Notes: generated by a model from the letters alone, not told the origin. 64,000 nt of DNA from Fomitopsis serialis (GCF_022376445.1 NW_025954976.1:468865-532864), one strand, 5' to 3'. Shown: positions 34,076 to 46,782, counted from the first letter of the stretch. Made by a program: numbers and translations.

Positions 34076-37000
34076 TCACGCCTTCCCCGCCGCGAGCATC
34101 TCCTTCTTCATCGCAATCTCGTCCTTCAGCATCGCGATCCGACTGTCCAGCCTCGAACTCAGGTCCACCTGCTGCGTCGCGAGCGCCAACGCCTTCTCCA
34201 GCAGCCCCTCCGCCTCGCCCATCGCGCCCACCCACACCTCGCGCCTCTCCGCCTCGCCCAGTTCCTCCTTCCGCACGTCCGCGTGCGCGGCATCCACGCC
34301 GGGGACGCCCTCCGTGCGCGCCTGCGCCTCCTTCAGCGCGAGCACCGCGAGCTCGAAGAGCGCGACGCCCCCGACCCACGTGCTCACCTTCACCTGGGCG
34401 TGCTGCGCGTGTGCGTCGGCGAGGAACTCGCGCGCCGGGCCGTACGCCCCTGCGGTGCGGTGCGTGATCCCGAGGATCAGTGCGCGGATCGCGAGCTCGT
34501 CGGGCGTGTCGAGGTCTGGGGGCGCGGGTGTGGGCAGCGTGGGCGTGGACGGGGATAGCGTGGGTGTCGCTGTGGCTGTGGACGGGGAGGCCACTGTGTC
34601 CGACGGGATGAGTGGGCTTTGGATGGTCGGTGATGGCATGAGGGCGCCGAGCTCCGTTATGTGGGCTAGAGCGACGTCGCGCGTTATCCGAGAGTGCGTG
34701 TTCCAGACTGTAGACGGTCAGTTTCTCAAATACAAAACAAACCAGGTAGTTAGGCAGTACGCACATATTGCAAGCTCTGTCAGTCATTGCACTGTGAGCG
34801 AGAAAATCGGGCAGCAAGATGAAAGCGGACATACCCTCGGCAGGACTAATCTTCATAACCTGGACGTAGCCGTCCTCTGAGCCAGTGAGCCGTGTCGCCT
34901 TCTCTTTATAGAAGGCCACTGCCACAGCACAGATATTCAGCCATGGTCTGCAGACTGACGGCACTAATCAACGCACGCTTCTTTTTGATGAACACCTCCG
35001 TGGGCAAGTCCTTGCCCCCAATCTTCTTCTTGTCCAACAAGCCGGGATCTGCTCGAGCAGCTCCTTCGCCCTGTCGAGGTTACCTAACGATACATAGCAG
35101 CCTGCCCACCCGCCGAGGAAGTGAGCTTTCCGGATGCACGACGCTGGTGGAAGATCGTGCGCACCAGCAGCGATGAAGTAGTACGTCCCGTGGCTCCAGC
35201 TGTTGACCTTCGTCATGTCGATGAACGTATCCGCCGCTTCTTGGTAGCGCCGCTGCGAGAGCAGCGTCCAGGCCAACTCGAAGATTAACTACCGCAGCCG
35301 GTCGCATTTGTGTGAGTACGCGGAGTCCCGTGCGGGGAAACAGTGGGTCGACTTACCAGCCCGTCAGCTTGTGCAAAGGTGTGCGGGCGCTCAGGCTTCA
35401 GCCCATCTTGGAGCACCTTGATCGCCCCTTGGGTGTCGTAGGACATCCGGAGGATCTTCGCCTACATGAGTGTTAACCACCGCACACGCATACTGTATAC
35501 CAGAATGAGTGCTCTCGTACCCGATTGAGTATCCATAACGAGCCGTTCGGATACCTCGACGAAAGCCTATCCGCCGTGATGAGCACCCCCGCAGGCCAGC
35601 TCAGCCATGACAAAAGCACGTACTTGTCGACGATGGCACCGTACTGCCGGAGGATGTGCTGTTCATCCGCCTGGTATCCCGAGAGCAGGAGGACGACGCC
35701 GTGGTAAGTCATGAGCGCTAACCTGAACGCATCCGAATCCCCAAATCGGAGCCGCGAACGCCGAGCCGTCAGCGAGCTTGGTCATGACAAGAGGGGGCGC
35801 ATGCCGAGTAACCGGGGATGCAGCTGGAGGAGGGGGAGGGATAGGAGAGGGGACGCACCCGGCGAAGACACCATGTACGTCGGTGTAGTTGGCGGAGACC
35901 GCGAGCGCTTGGAGGGCGAGCTTGCGATCGCTGGTGAACCCGAGGAAGCCCACCACTCCTCTGTTGCATTACAGGTCGGGTGAGACACCGATGCATCGGA
36001 GTGTCGGCGCACGTACCGGATCTTAGCGGGTAGGAGGGAGAAGACGAGGTTGAACAAGCTGTGTGGGTGGATCAGCGAGGCTATACGGGCGCACGACGAC
36101 CGCTCATCCAGCGCTCACCCATATCCTGCGGGGGCACGTACGTGTCAACTTCCTCGAGGCGTCAGACGGGGTGAGTGAGTTACGCACCGAATGCAGTCCC
36201 TGACAGGATGAGCTCGTCGACGGAGCCGCGCTCGGCGTGGACGCGGGTCTCGAGGGAGAGCGACGTCATGCTTGAGCTGAGGCTCGACGGCGCCGACGCA
36301 GTCAACCCACCCGTGAACCGGCTGAAGAAGCCGGAGCGTCGGGAGATGGTGCTTGCGGGCGTCGAGGGCGTCGTCGTGTTGTTAGTCGCGACGCTGAGCG
36401 TGGACGACGCCGCGGAGGACGCAACGGACGGCGTGTTGCTCCGCGGTGGGGACGTGGCGGGCGTCGCATAGGCATCGAGCCCGTGCGGGTAGACGGTCTT
36501 GTAGAGTCTGTGGGCGCGGCTGTGTGAGGATGTGCAGGCTCGGACCGACCTACGCAGCCAACGCACTTTGTGAATTTGGAGTGGGCACTGTGGGAGGGTC
36601 AGATAGGCTAGCAAAGAAAGGGGAGGCTCTTGACCTGTTGAGAGAGTACAGACACTGCAGGTACCCCATGTAGGACTCGCTGTCGACAGCGGCATGGTAA
36701 CGGTTAGAGGAGCTCGGCTGCAGCGACAGGCTGGACAGACCTGAGAGCATGGTTGAGGCCAAGGAGGATGACGGCGTCGGAGTTGAGGAGCTCCCATTCT
36801 GTGCCAGGCGGGAACTGAGTGGTGCGCTTCGCATACTTGGACGCTTTGAGCTGCTTCTTGGAGCCTGCCTCGGAGAGGGAGAGACAGCGCTGGGCCTCGG
36901 CAAGCAGGCCCGTCTGCGAGAAGGTCAAATCACGGTTGGCTGCGCAGAATATATCTACACTGACCTCCATGCCGAGGGCGGCCTCGAGAAAGGCGCATAC

Positions 37001-37147
37001 ACCCAGTCCAAGCTGGTGGAAGGGGCTGTCGGACTCGGAGGCTGCGAATATGTTGCGGGAATCCTCAAGCTCGTTCTGGAAGAGCTGGTCAAAGCCGTGG
37101 GTAGCGTCGGTGAGCTGCTGCTGGACGTCTTCGTCTGCGGAGGCCAT
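34076..37147 (-). CDS. IML2: IML2/TTC39-family tetratricopeptide-repeat protein
   Basis: Yeast Iml2 is linked to lipid droplets and clearance of inclusion bodies; TTC39 proteins are the animal relatives. Start [20 protein letters not shown]. Conserved stretches in order: [40 protein letters not shown] joined by splicing to [128 protein letters not shown] and [15 protein letters not shown]. The final exon is a long Ala-rich helix ([20 protein letters not shown]). One missing base near 35039-35040 separates LLEQIPA from [20 protein letters not shown]. About twelve introns. Divergent from the EH-domain gene (233 bp). Confidence 0.87.
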
Positions 37148-37331
37148 GGTGGGGGATGTGGGAGGGGAGATGGCAAGTACTGGGCGAGAGATGGTAGGCA
37201 GCCGCCGGACGCGCATCAGCCACAGGGGCGACGACGCGTAAATAGGCGCGTCTCCCAGGAGCGCGTCACGCACCCGCGCTCGTCTCGGCCATGGCCGCCG
37301 AGCCGGTGGGCGCCGGCGCGTAGAGAGGAAG

Positions 37332-37351
37332 CTCAGGCCTGAGGCCTGAGG
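37332..37351. repeat. Short CCTGAGG direct/palindromic repeat in the IML2/EH divergent promoter
   Basis: CTCAGGCCTGAGGCCTGAGG consists of repeated CCTGAGG with an embedded palindrome. It lies about 30 bp upstream of the EH-gene start. Function unknown. Confidence 0.5.
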
Positions 37352-37380
37352 TCGCTGCGAGCGGCACACGCCCACCGACG

Positions 37381-39005
37381 ATGAGCGACGTCCACGCCCG
37401 CATCTCCGCCTTCGAGGCCCTCGCAAGCAGCCCCGCCCCCCGCCCCTGCACCCGCCCCCTCTCCCCCGACGCCGCCGCCCGCTTCGACCCCATCGCCCAC
37501 TCGCCCTCCCCGTCTCCTCCCGCCCTCGGCCGCAAAACATCCCTCATCGACCTCCACGACTGGGTCCTCGACGACGGCCCCCGCAACAGCCCCCCAGGCC
37601 TGCCCTCCCCGCCAGGCCTCGCTCCACTGCGCCCAGCCTCAGTCCGCGTCACGTCTCTGCGCCCCTCATCCACCTCGAGTCCGCACCCTCTGCACACCCC
37701 GCGCCGCCCCTCCCTCCCCGCAAGCCGTCCTACACCTCTCTTCGCTCCGTCTCGGCCTCAGCATCTATATCGCCCGTAACATCCCGCCCACCACCCGCGC
37801 CGCCCAAGCGCAAACCTCCACCACGAGATTCGCTCTCTGCAGAACACTCTTACCCTCCCGCCCTCAGCCTTGGACTTGCCCTCCCCGCCCCTGCCTCGCG
37901 CCATGCTCCCGCCTCATCCATATCTTCCTTCCACTCCGTATCTCTGTCTGATGGCGGAGATCCCGCCTCGCCTTCGACGCCAAATTGCGTCGCACCGTCT
38001 CCCTCTGACACGGTGAGCATAGCAGAGTCCTTCGAGCAGATCTCCGTCTCCTCTGTCGCCCCCGAGCTCCCTCGCCGGCCCCCTCAGAGCCCCCAAAACT
38101 CCCCCAGCGCCCGCCTTCCGTCAGTCCCAACGTCACCACCAAGTCGCTCGGGTCCTCTCCCCGCCCGCCCTCCGCAAAACCCTCGCCCCCACCGCGCGCC
38201 GCGACCACAAAACCGCCGCCTCCCCCGCCCCCACGCGCGCCCTCGTCACGCGCATCCACAGGCTCGTCCGCCTCCGGCACGTCGACCTCGCTCTCCTTCT
38301 CCGACCGCGCCTCCATTCTCAGCCTCAGCACTTCGCCCTCTCCTCTAGCTCCCACCTCGCACCGAGCAGCTCCTCCCTCGCCACCTCAAGTCCAGCCCAT
38401 CTCCGCCTCCCCAATCCTCTCCAGCTCACCCGCTCTGCGCCGATCCCATCTGTGGCCCGCCGGCGGTACGAGACGCTCTTCGCGCGGAATCTCTACGCAC
38501 AGAACGCAGCGCGGAAGGACGTCGCATCGCCGCCGCCCGGGGCGCGTGCGCGCAAAGCAGCCGGCTGGCGCGGGCTCTCCGTCGATCTGCTCACGACCCC
38601 GGAGGCACAGCAGGCGGGGGACGCGGACGGCGAGGAGCGCCTAGACGGGGAGACGGTGCGCGCGATATGGGTGCGCTCGAAGCTCGAGCGGAGGACGCTC
38701 AAGGCGATATGGTGCGTCGCGCTCTTCTCTCTCTCACGGACGGACTGTGCTCATGCGGGATGCGGGATGTGTGCAGGTCGGAGTGTGACCCTGCGGGCAC
38801 GGGCTCGCTCGACCTCGAGGGCTTCATTCGCGGGATGTGGCGGATCGACGAGGAGCTCCGGCGCGCGCAGTTGCGGAGCGGGCTCGGGCTCGCCCTCGGC
38901 CGTCACGGCTCGATTGCGAGCATGACCTCGCGGGGGAGGGCGCGGGTAGCAGAGGCGGGACGAGGCTGCTCCTGCGATAGCAGGGCCGTGCAGGTGATGG
39001 ACTGA
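37381..39005 (+). CDS. IRS4: EH-domain protein, IRS4/TAX4-like, with several frame breaks
   Basis: IRS4/TAX4 proteins bind the Inp51 phosphoinositide phosphatase and affect PI(4,5)P2 and autophagy. The N-terminus (MSDVHARISAFEALASSPAP) leads into a very Pro/Ser-rich region (37381 to about 38450). The C-terminal EH domain starts RRRYETLFARNLYAQNA and continues ERLDGETVRAIWVRSKLERR, TLKAIWSECDPAGTGSLDLE and GFIRGMWRIDEELRRAQ, with an intron at about 38712-38776. The Pro/Ser region runs through frames 1, 3, 2 and back to 1. The first two changes fall in C-runs (about 37578-37582 and 38069-38071) and the third between about 38290 and 38450; each is repaired by one added base. Protein-like composition persists across the breaks, so sequence error is likely. 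Confidence 0.72.
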
Positions 39006-39622
39006 CGATGCTAGTGAAACGTGCTTAGTGCTTCGATGGCTGTGTGGCTTTGTTAATGTGGTGGTGCAATGGACTTCGTGGCTGGCTCTTTGGTGTGTGA
39101 AGATGTAGCTTTATCCTGGTTCGTGTGCAATGGACGTATACCCGCGCATAGTGACAACACTTCTGGAGCTGTGCATGTGTATGCAGATCGTGGACCAGTG
39201 GGAAGATGCAAGGTGGCATTTACGTTACTCTCTACCGTGACGATGACAGGACTCAACTCGAATACTACGAAGTCAGACAATATTACGCTCCGAGGCTAAG
39301 TCCCAATCCTCCTCGTGTCCTCTATCACTGGGGTTCTGTCATACTGCCGAGGACCATATTGTACAACGCCGCCATCCGCATCTCGAAAACGCTCACAATG
39401 GTGTGCTCCAATAGTCCGCGCTTAGGCCGCACGCCACCAACGCGTTACGCAGAGACAAGAGTGCTACGAACAACAGCCTGGCATGAATTGCACGTTACAA
39501 GTACCTTAGGGCAGCTCTGGGCAGGTGCGTTTTTCATTGAGAGTCAGTCCCGATTCTATCGTCCTCATAAGGTGTCCCTCCACACTCAGGCTCACAGTCA
39601 TCGTCAAAGACAGGGGTGAATT
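39006..39622. other. Convergent intergenic region, EH gene / DUF6533 array
   Basis: About 615 bp. A plus-strand ORF of 137 codons (39206-39619) exists, but it resembles no family I know and has no intron support. I see nothing else. Confidence 0.4.
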
Positions 39623-41184
39623 CTAGACCGAGATCGTGGTCGCTTGGTGCTGTGCTCTGCGGATGCTCAGGAAAAAGTGGGAGAGGATGAGCGGTGTGAA
39701 TCTGGTGCATAATCCGCGAGGGTCAGGTGGGCGCATGGGAATAGCACTGTGCATACTGACATGCCGTTGAAGATTGACGTGTCGTCGAAGACCTGGGTGT
39801 TGCGAGACGCGGTTATGCGCGGTATGGTATGGATACATCCGAGGCCTACCTTGGTCACGGTCAAGACGGCGTCGGCGACGTTCAGGAAGAGATGCACGCT
39901 GTGTACCACAGTAAACGCGTCAGAAATACGCAGCGCGATTGCGATGTGCACCAACATGAAATAGATGGCACCTTTGGAATGGATCAGCCCATAAATCATC
40001 ACATGGAGGACAGTATATAATTTGCGCTCACCATTCAGAAGCAGTCTCGTAGAGACACTATCATCATCTTCGGCCTTCCGCGCGAGATCCCGCAGCATAC
40101 CCCTCGTCCTGTACCAGGTGAGGAAGAGGATAAGCGCATCGTGTATGATGTTGAGTATCCTCATCAGAATCTTCACTGCCAACATGGACAACTACGCCGT
40201 GAGTGCTGGTCAGACTCACAGGCAGAGCGTGGCTTACACCTGTACCATAAGGGTTCACTAATGTACAGGCATAACGGATGAGGCACTCACGTGTCACCAA
40301 GGCCGGCGGTCACCGTGCTGTGCAACGCACAATTCAGAGGCGGTGGCAAGGCTTGCTGCGTCGCGCGTGAGTAGGTGTACTGCACACCCATTTACATCAT
40401 TTACGTCAGCGGACCTGCAGTGAGCGTCACCATCGGGGGGATGCTCACAATGCTCGTGGTGAACTGGAACAGGACCAAGGACGATACTAGCGCGGGGAGC
40501 TTCCAGTCAGAGACGGAGAGCTCGAGGGCGTGACCGGATCGCGGAGAGTACTGTTGAGGCGGAATGTCAGCTACGATCTACTGCGCCTATTGTAGATGAC
40601 AGAACGTCACCTCCACAGATGATGAAGAGGATGCAGGTTATGGCGTTCACAGTCTGTGTCATGGCGTATGCACTGTCAGCGTGATACCGTGGTTGCCATA
40701 CGATTCAGCGAGGTGAGCAGTATATTGATACAGATGCCACACGCACCTCTGTCTCGCAGTGTGGATGAGTGACATTGAGATTATGAGAGAAGCAGGCGCA
40801 GCACTCAAGAGGGCACTGACCTTGCAATCGACGGCACTGAGAGCGATTAATTCAAGGATCAAGTACGGTATCATCAGGTGTCTGTTCAAGATGTACAAAA
40901 GGCTCGGTCCTGTGATCTTGCTTTGCCATATGAGCTCGACGCTTTCGGAAGTCGTGAGTAGAGTATCGTAGAAATACAGCGCTTCCCAAAAGAAAAAAAA
41001 AGTATGCGTACTAATCACCACGACGTTCTCGGCTGTTAATCAAGGTGGAGACGCACCTGCCGCAGCGGCGGTGCAGCGGTTCGTGGTAACTCTGTGGACA
41101 GATAGGGATGCCACGTTCGACTCGTCAGCTTCAGTACTTATAGGTGACGGGGAGCACGTACGCTAGAAATACAGCATGGTCCAT
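39623..41184 (-). CDS. DUF6533-like multi-pass membrane protein, copy A
   Basis: First of three tandem paralogues. Pieces in order on the minus strand: MDHAVFLA (exon 1), VTTNRCTAAAA, ALYFYDTLLTTSESVELIWQ, SKITGPSLLYILNRHLMIPY, LILELIALSAVDC, MTQTVNAITCILFIICGG, DWKLPALVSSLVLFQF, YTYSRATQQALPPPLNCALH, VKILMRILNIIHDALILFLT, WYRTRGMLRDLARKAEDDD and the last exon RFTPLILSHFFLSIRRAQHQ. The x-LYxYDxLLTxxxSVELIWxxKxxGxSxLYxxNRYL block is the signature of the basidiomycete DUF6533 family, which I recall as predicted seven-span proteins of unknown function. The junction before ALYFYDT falls next to a nine-T run and I could not close its frame exactly. Confidence 0.6.
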
Positions 41185-41251
41185 GCAGGCGGTGACAAGT
41201 AGAGGCGGTCCTAGAGAGATGGTATGAACATGGACTGAATTTACCCTTGCG

Positions 41252-41257
41252 TTTATA
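41252..41257 (-). promoter_or_regulatory. TATA box of DUF6533 copy A
   Basis: TATAAA on the minus strand, 68 bp upstream of the start codon. Copy C has a TATA box at the same distance. Confidence 0.5.
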
Positions 41258-41976
41258 AGGCCGCTGTCTGAGGATGCATCTGCAGGTGGCCACAGACCAC
41301 CGGCCAGTGGCTGAGAACTAGCTCAGGATGTGGCCTCGAAGTGTGGAGCACACTGGCAAAAGACGCCAGGGAATTAGAATACAACGACCACATCGATGAT
41401 CAATCAATATCCAATAGTGGCCAGTACTATCAGTGCTCACTTGATCAGCCACGTCGGCGTTGACTAGACGAGGTTGTTATTACGAATGAGCAGAATTTGT
41501 ATGCGCAGACAGCTTGTGTATCCATGCACATGTCAAGTTAGTCCAGTAGCTGTGAGATTTCTATCATGATGTAAGCTGTTCGTCAATGAGGATCGATGAT
41601 AGTACTAGAACCGTGACGGTCAACCTGGGCATTGCACGTACAATCGCAGTCTGTTGCGGCCAGAAGTGGTGCGGTTGTGCAACGTCCAACCCACATCGTA
41701 ACTCAGGCTACACACTACAACGAACGGGTACTGCATGAGATCATGCGCTGACGTTATTGTTCACCCTGATGTTGAAAGGCAGGTCCATCGTCGCATTGCT
41801 ATGGAACACTGTCGAGCCAAAGCACCCGCGAAGGAGGCATTGATACTTCACTATGATCAACAGGGCCTGGTTCAGTATCCGCGGCAACAAGAGTCAAGCA
41901 GAGGATACCGTTATAAGGTCGTGTACATGACCGTGTACATGTACCGCCACCACGACACCACCAATTATTCTAAAGT
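41258..41976. other. Spacer between DUF6533 copies A and B
   Basis: About 720 bp without a convincing ORF, RNA or repeat. Confidence 0.4.
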
Positions 41977-43637
41977 CTATGGTAGAACGTAAACTCGTTC
42001 CGCTTCGTTCTCGTGTGTCTGGATCCCGCCGAAGTCACCGCCATCCTCGTTGACACAGGGATTGAACTCCAGAATCGACACTGTGCTGGCCTGTGTACAC
42101 ACAGGATCTTCAATAGCGTACAGCGCTTTGCGAATGCTCAGGAAGAGATGTGAAAGGATAAGCGGTGTAAATCTGTATACAAATTGGCCACATGTCAGCT
42201 AATGGGTATTATGCAGATTTACAAGACGACGAACATGGCGCTGAAGATCGACGTATCGGTAAAAATCTGTGAGCATGGGAAAGAGCAAAGCTGTAAGCTC
42301 GACCCAGATGGGCGTTGTGCACGCGCACGAGAACGCAAACTCACCCCGGTTGCGGTAAGGACGGCATCGACAACGTTCAAGATTAGATGGACTCTGCAGA
42401 CGTGCATCATCAACATGATTCGGTCCGGGCCGACGAAGGCCTATGCACGTACACGAAGTAGATGGAACCTTCGAGGTGAAATGAGCCTACGGAGCAATGA
42501 TACCGGAGGATGTCTCCATCTTACACTCACCATTCAGGAGAAGTCTTGTGACGACACTTTTCGACGACACTGTATTACTTATGAGGTTGGAGCCCTCGCG
42601 TCTTGTACCAGATGAGGACGAGGATGAGACCATCGTGGATGATATTGAAGACCCTTGTTATGATTCTCACTGCATCCAACCGACGCAATGAGTACGTGTG
42701 AACTTGCAGCGCAGTACACTACGCGAATAAAGCGGCCTACATCTGTCGGATATCACGGTCGATTATAATATCCAGACCGATTGATATGGATGTACATGAG
42801 CCTGCACTTACGTGTTGTTGAGGCCAACGGTCACTGCGCTGTGCATCGTACAGTTCAGCGGCGGTGGCAAGATTTGAGGCGTAATCTGCGAGTAGCTGTA
42901 CTGCATAGTTATATATCCCAGCACTCAGTACACGGATGGACTCTAGAAGGATGATGGTACTCACCAGACACGCACCGAACTGAAAGAGCACAAAGGATAT
43001 ACCAACATGGGTAGCTTCCAGTCGGAGACGTAGACATCGATGCTGTAGATGCGGATCGCGGAAAGGGCTACCAGATGGCCAAGGATTGGATAAGTTGAGG
43101 AGACATCCCTTAACGATAGGACGATACCTCCGTAGACGATGAAGCACACACACGTTATAGCATTCACCGTCTGAGCCATGACTTATGTGCTATGACACGG
43201 ATCGATCAGCATACAGAGACGTAGCAGTCTTCCTCACGTACCTCTGCAAAAATCCAACACACACGTATATCAGCACAGGCTTAGCAGTTCGAGGAGACAC
43301 TGACCTCGCAGTTCGCAGTGTCATTGATAGCGATTAACTCGAGGATGAGGTACGGAATCATCAGGTATCGGTTGGCAATGTACAGCACGCTCGCTCCGGC
43401 TATCTTGCGCTGCCATATCAGCTCAACACTGTCGGAGAACGTGAGCAGGGTGTCGTAGAAGTACAAGGCTGTCCAATTCTGCTCGTCATCCAAGTATTCA
43501 CAGACTGTCATTAGAGTGAGAACGTACTGGCCGCAGCGATAGCACATCGGTTCGTGATTACGCTGTTCAAAAGTTCTGAATCAGTTGTTGGCACCGATTA
43601 CAACGTTCACATACGTCAGAGATACTGCATGGTCCAT
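41977..43637 (-). CDS. DUF6533-like multi-pass membrane protein, copy B
   Basis: Second paralogue, the clearest of the three. Exon 1 gives MDHAVSLT, exon 2 VITNRCAIAAA, and exon 3 TLYFYDTLLTFSDSVELIWQ, RKIAGASVLYIANRYLMIPY, LILELIAINDTANCE; the first two introns close in frame. Later pieces are MAQTVNAITCVCFIVYGG, LSAIRIYSIDVYVSDWKLPM, a C-terminal membrane half with FTPLILSHLFLSIRKALYAI, and an acidic tail ending ENEAERVYVLP. In the position matching the copy A and C TATA boxes there is only GCTTATGC, so its core promoter may have decayed. Function unknown. Confidence 0.62.
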
Positions 43638-44345
43638 GATCCATGCGGACGAATAACCGTGGAGCGATGGTGAATGTCTGTGGAAGAGCCTTTGTCTGCA
43701 TAAGCGGCGATGCCAGCGGGTCATGGCAGCCACTGACACCCATTCATTGCCACGGAGCGCCACTGGGCGCGAGTTCGGGCCGTCGATGTCCATGGACATC
43801 ATGACCACGTCCACTTGTCGGGGACTCTGGTCCAACTACCATTCCAGTCTGCCTCAAGCCACTGTCTTTTGTGCAGCTGCAGTGACTGGGATAACATCTG
43901 CCGAACCTGATCAGCACAGTCGCAGCGACGCTCGCTCTCAAGTAGGTTAGCGCACAAATCCGACTTCCATCGGGTTCATGATGTCGATAACCATTTGGAT
44001 TGACAAGCACGACACAGCATGGCCCTTGTGCGAATGGGGACGACTATTCAGTCACAATCCCGTTGAGTCGTTAGGCCACAGAACGCCCCGATCCAGTACC
44101 CAAGACAGCATCCTGTGTGTCAAACAGCTCGTATCAGCGACAAGGCCACCAGCGACTGAACGTGGGCGCCGTACTCGTCGAGCGCCAGTCCACCAGTGTT
44201 ACAGAAGAAATGGATACCACTTCTTGTCAAATACTTCATTGCCTACACCAAGTCTATGCCAGCTCTAACTCATCGATAGCCCAGTCTTCATTGTCCTCAT
44301 GCCCCTCCGTGAGTGGCGTGCCCGCGTGAGGCCCGACCCCTTCGG
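43638..44345. other. Spacer between DUF6533 copies B and C
   Basis: About 700 bp. Short ORFs on both strands look random. No RNA gene or repeat recognised. Confidence 0.4.
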
Positions 44346-45867
44346 TCACGCCTTCTCCATCCTCGGGCGGTTGCGTATGTCTGAAGTTAGATCCGACATC
44401 TGACTCGGGGTAGAGACCAGCTGTTCCTTGGCGTAGTGGGCTTTCCGAATGCTGAGGAAGAAGTGGGAAAGGATAAGAGGCGTGAACCTAGAGACGGCTT
44501 AGTATTCGTAATATCCGATGCGGACGACTGGAACTTACACGGCGTTGAACACGGTAATGTCGTCAAACGTCTGTGAAGGTATTACTGGAGATGTCTAAGT
44601 AAGCCTTGGAAGCACGTACTCCCGTCACAGTGAGAACGGCGTCTAGGATATTGAGAACTAGATGGACTCTGTCATATGCATCAACAGTGATCTCGTCTAC
44701 GTCGGGACTGCGCTCAGCTGACATGAAGTAGATGACACCTGCAAATCATCTTGGTGTCAATGCATCATAATGTCAAAACGAACGACAGACCATTGAGAAG
44801 TAGCCTTGTCATGAGGGTGTTGCGCATGTACAGTGCACTTCCGTACTCCCTGATCTGTCCCCTTGTCTTGTACCAGGTGAAGAGCAGTATGAGAGCGTCA
44901 TGTATACAATTTAAAACACGGACGGCGACTTTCACTGTGGCGGTTGATTAGCGTAGAATGACGTTCTCCTGAGCACCAACATACGCCTGCATCACTCGTC
45001 AGCATTGCCTCGTATATAAACAGCAATGCAACTAACCGATAATCAAGATCAACTGGGACCGTATACTGCATGGTACAGTATGGTGGAGCAAGCAGAACCA
45101 CCGATCTGCTCCGCGAGTAGGTGTACTTCAGCGTCGGGAGCTTCAGGGTCAAACAATTTTAAGCACATAAAAGTTGATACGCACGATATCAGTTCCAAAC
45201 TGGAATAGCACTACAGAGGACACCAGAGCGGGAAGTTTCCAGTCAAAGCCGTAGAAATTGAGGCTGAGGACACGAATGGCGGAGAGAGCTGGGCCGACTC
45301 TCAGTGCAAGTCTTGCAATATAGAAAAACACTTTACCTGCGAAGACAAATATCAAGGAACACATGATACCGTCCGACACGAGATGTAAGACGTATGCCCT
45401 TCATGCGATGAGAATCATGAATGATTCGTAGCTCGGGCCACTAAGGAAAGGGGCCGCGTACCTCTGTCAAATGATGCATCCTGATCAGCAATAGCTCCTT
45501 TCGCGGCATGGGAACGAAGATCTTACCGAGCAGTCCTTCTCTGGCATCAGCACGAGTTGCAAAACAAGCCACAGGAGGATGAGATATCTGTTCAGGAAAT
45601 ATAGAACGCTCGCAGGGCTGATTTTGTGGCACCATATAAGCTCGATACTATCAGAGGAATTGAGCGCCATGTCATAGAGGTACAGCGCTGCGACGTTGAA
45701 GCTCAATGAACGGTTCTTGACTCTGGTAACCTGATGAGGACCCACCGGTGGCAGCCACGGTACAACGACTAGTGATCGTCCTGTAAGTAGAACCAGCGGT
45801 TAGACATTCGTAGACGGTAGACGGTCAGGACTGTAGCACCATACCCTGTCAGTACGGCTTGCTCCAT
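44346..45867 (-). CDS. DUF6533-like multi-pass membrane protein, copy C
   Basis: Third paralogue, nearest the CAB5 gene. The start MEQAVLTG joins TITSRCTVAAT and then AALYLYDMALNSSDSIELIW, CHKISPASVLYFLNRYLILL and WLVLQLVLMPEKDC. Further membrane segments include GIMCSLIFVFAGKVFFYIAR, LSLNFYGFDWKLPALVSSVV and LFQFGTDIVRI. The last exon is FTPLILSHFFLSIRKAHYAK and ends NRPRMEKA. It is more diverged than A and B in the IWQxK block but keeps the same exon order and the same first-exon length of eight codons plus two bases. Confidence 0.6.
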
Positions 45868-46782
45868 GTTGCTCCTCTCACGCGCTGTTATGGCGAACGG
45901 ACGTCGTGGGGAATGTAGTACCGCGTCAAAGCTATTTTATACGCTTCGATTATCATCTTGTCGTGATTCTGCAGCCAATGTCGACAGGCGCAGATGTTAG
46001 TGCGGCGGCGAAGACATAACAAATTTCATATACCGCGATAGTGCTGTGTACTGCCCGGGATTCGCTCAGCAGCATGGCTCAGGACCACACAGACTCTATT
46101 GGTCAAGCTTCGTTGAAAATCTTCACGAGAAGGCTGAGGCATCGTGAAACGCAAGATTGGTGAGATCAGCTCACTGAGGTTCGCAGCAACAATAGGGAAT
46201 ATTGAGGAGGGCCAATCACGCACCGATTCTAGGGCCCAAAGTTGGACTCGCGCGGCTGTGTGTGGCTTGTTGCACGCTGCGAACTCCATGAAGAATACAA
46301 GGGGAACGATCGATGCACGTTGGGGCTGCACTGCTCTTTTCATTTGGACCCTTGTACCTGTGCTGGCACACACCACACAGCGCCGCAGTAGCTGCATAGT
46401 AAGCCTAGAGGAAGATCGGCGCCATCATCCGATTTGAACCCAAACCGTCGCATGTTACGTGCGTCCGGTCAACATACGACGGTGTGAGTTCAGAACGAGA
46501 GCCCGGAAGAATATGTGTATCAAGCCATGCACCAAATTGTGTCCACAGCTCTTGCCTGGAGGACGAGGGCTTTGGCGGTGAACGGCTCCGCATGCATTGA
46601 CTCGGACGTTGAGAGAGGACCGTGGTACACTGCGCGACGGCGGCGACGCGCCTGTTACAGTCACGTGGACACACCGACACGCGAACCGTTCCTCGTTCGC
46701 GGCTCGCCCGACGCCCGCCACCAACATGGCCCCCTAGAAGTGAAATCGTGTACACTTGCATCTTGTCCTCATCGTGTTAGGA
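45868..46782. other. Region upstream of DUF6533 copy C and CAB5
   Basis: About 915 bp. ORFs of 123 codons (minus, 46026-46397) and 97 codons (plus, 46144-46437) overlap each other and match nothing I know. It should contain both promoters. Confidence 0.35.
45935..45941 (-). promoter_or_regulatory. TATA box of DUF6533 copy C
   Basis: TATAAAA on the minus strand, 68 bp upstream of the start codon, matching the position in copy A. Confidence 0.5.

Noticed and set aside
33930..34880. A 316-codon plus-strand ORF opposite the end of IML2
   Set aside because: It is the antisense shadow of the Ala-rich last exon of IML2, which has family motifs.
45868..46440. Fourth DUF6533 copy upstream of copy C
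   Set aside because: The ORFs lack the LYxYDxLL...ELIW signature and hydrophobic spans.
46400..46480. Possible minus-strand tRNA from a GGGTTCAAATC-like B box
   Set aside because: No pairing T-stem or acceptor stem and no A box at the right distance.
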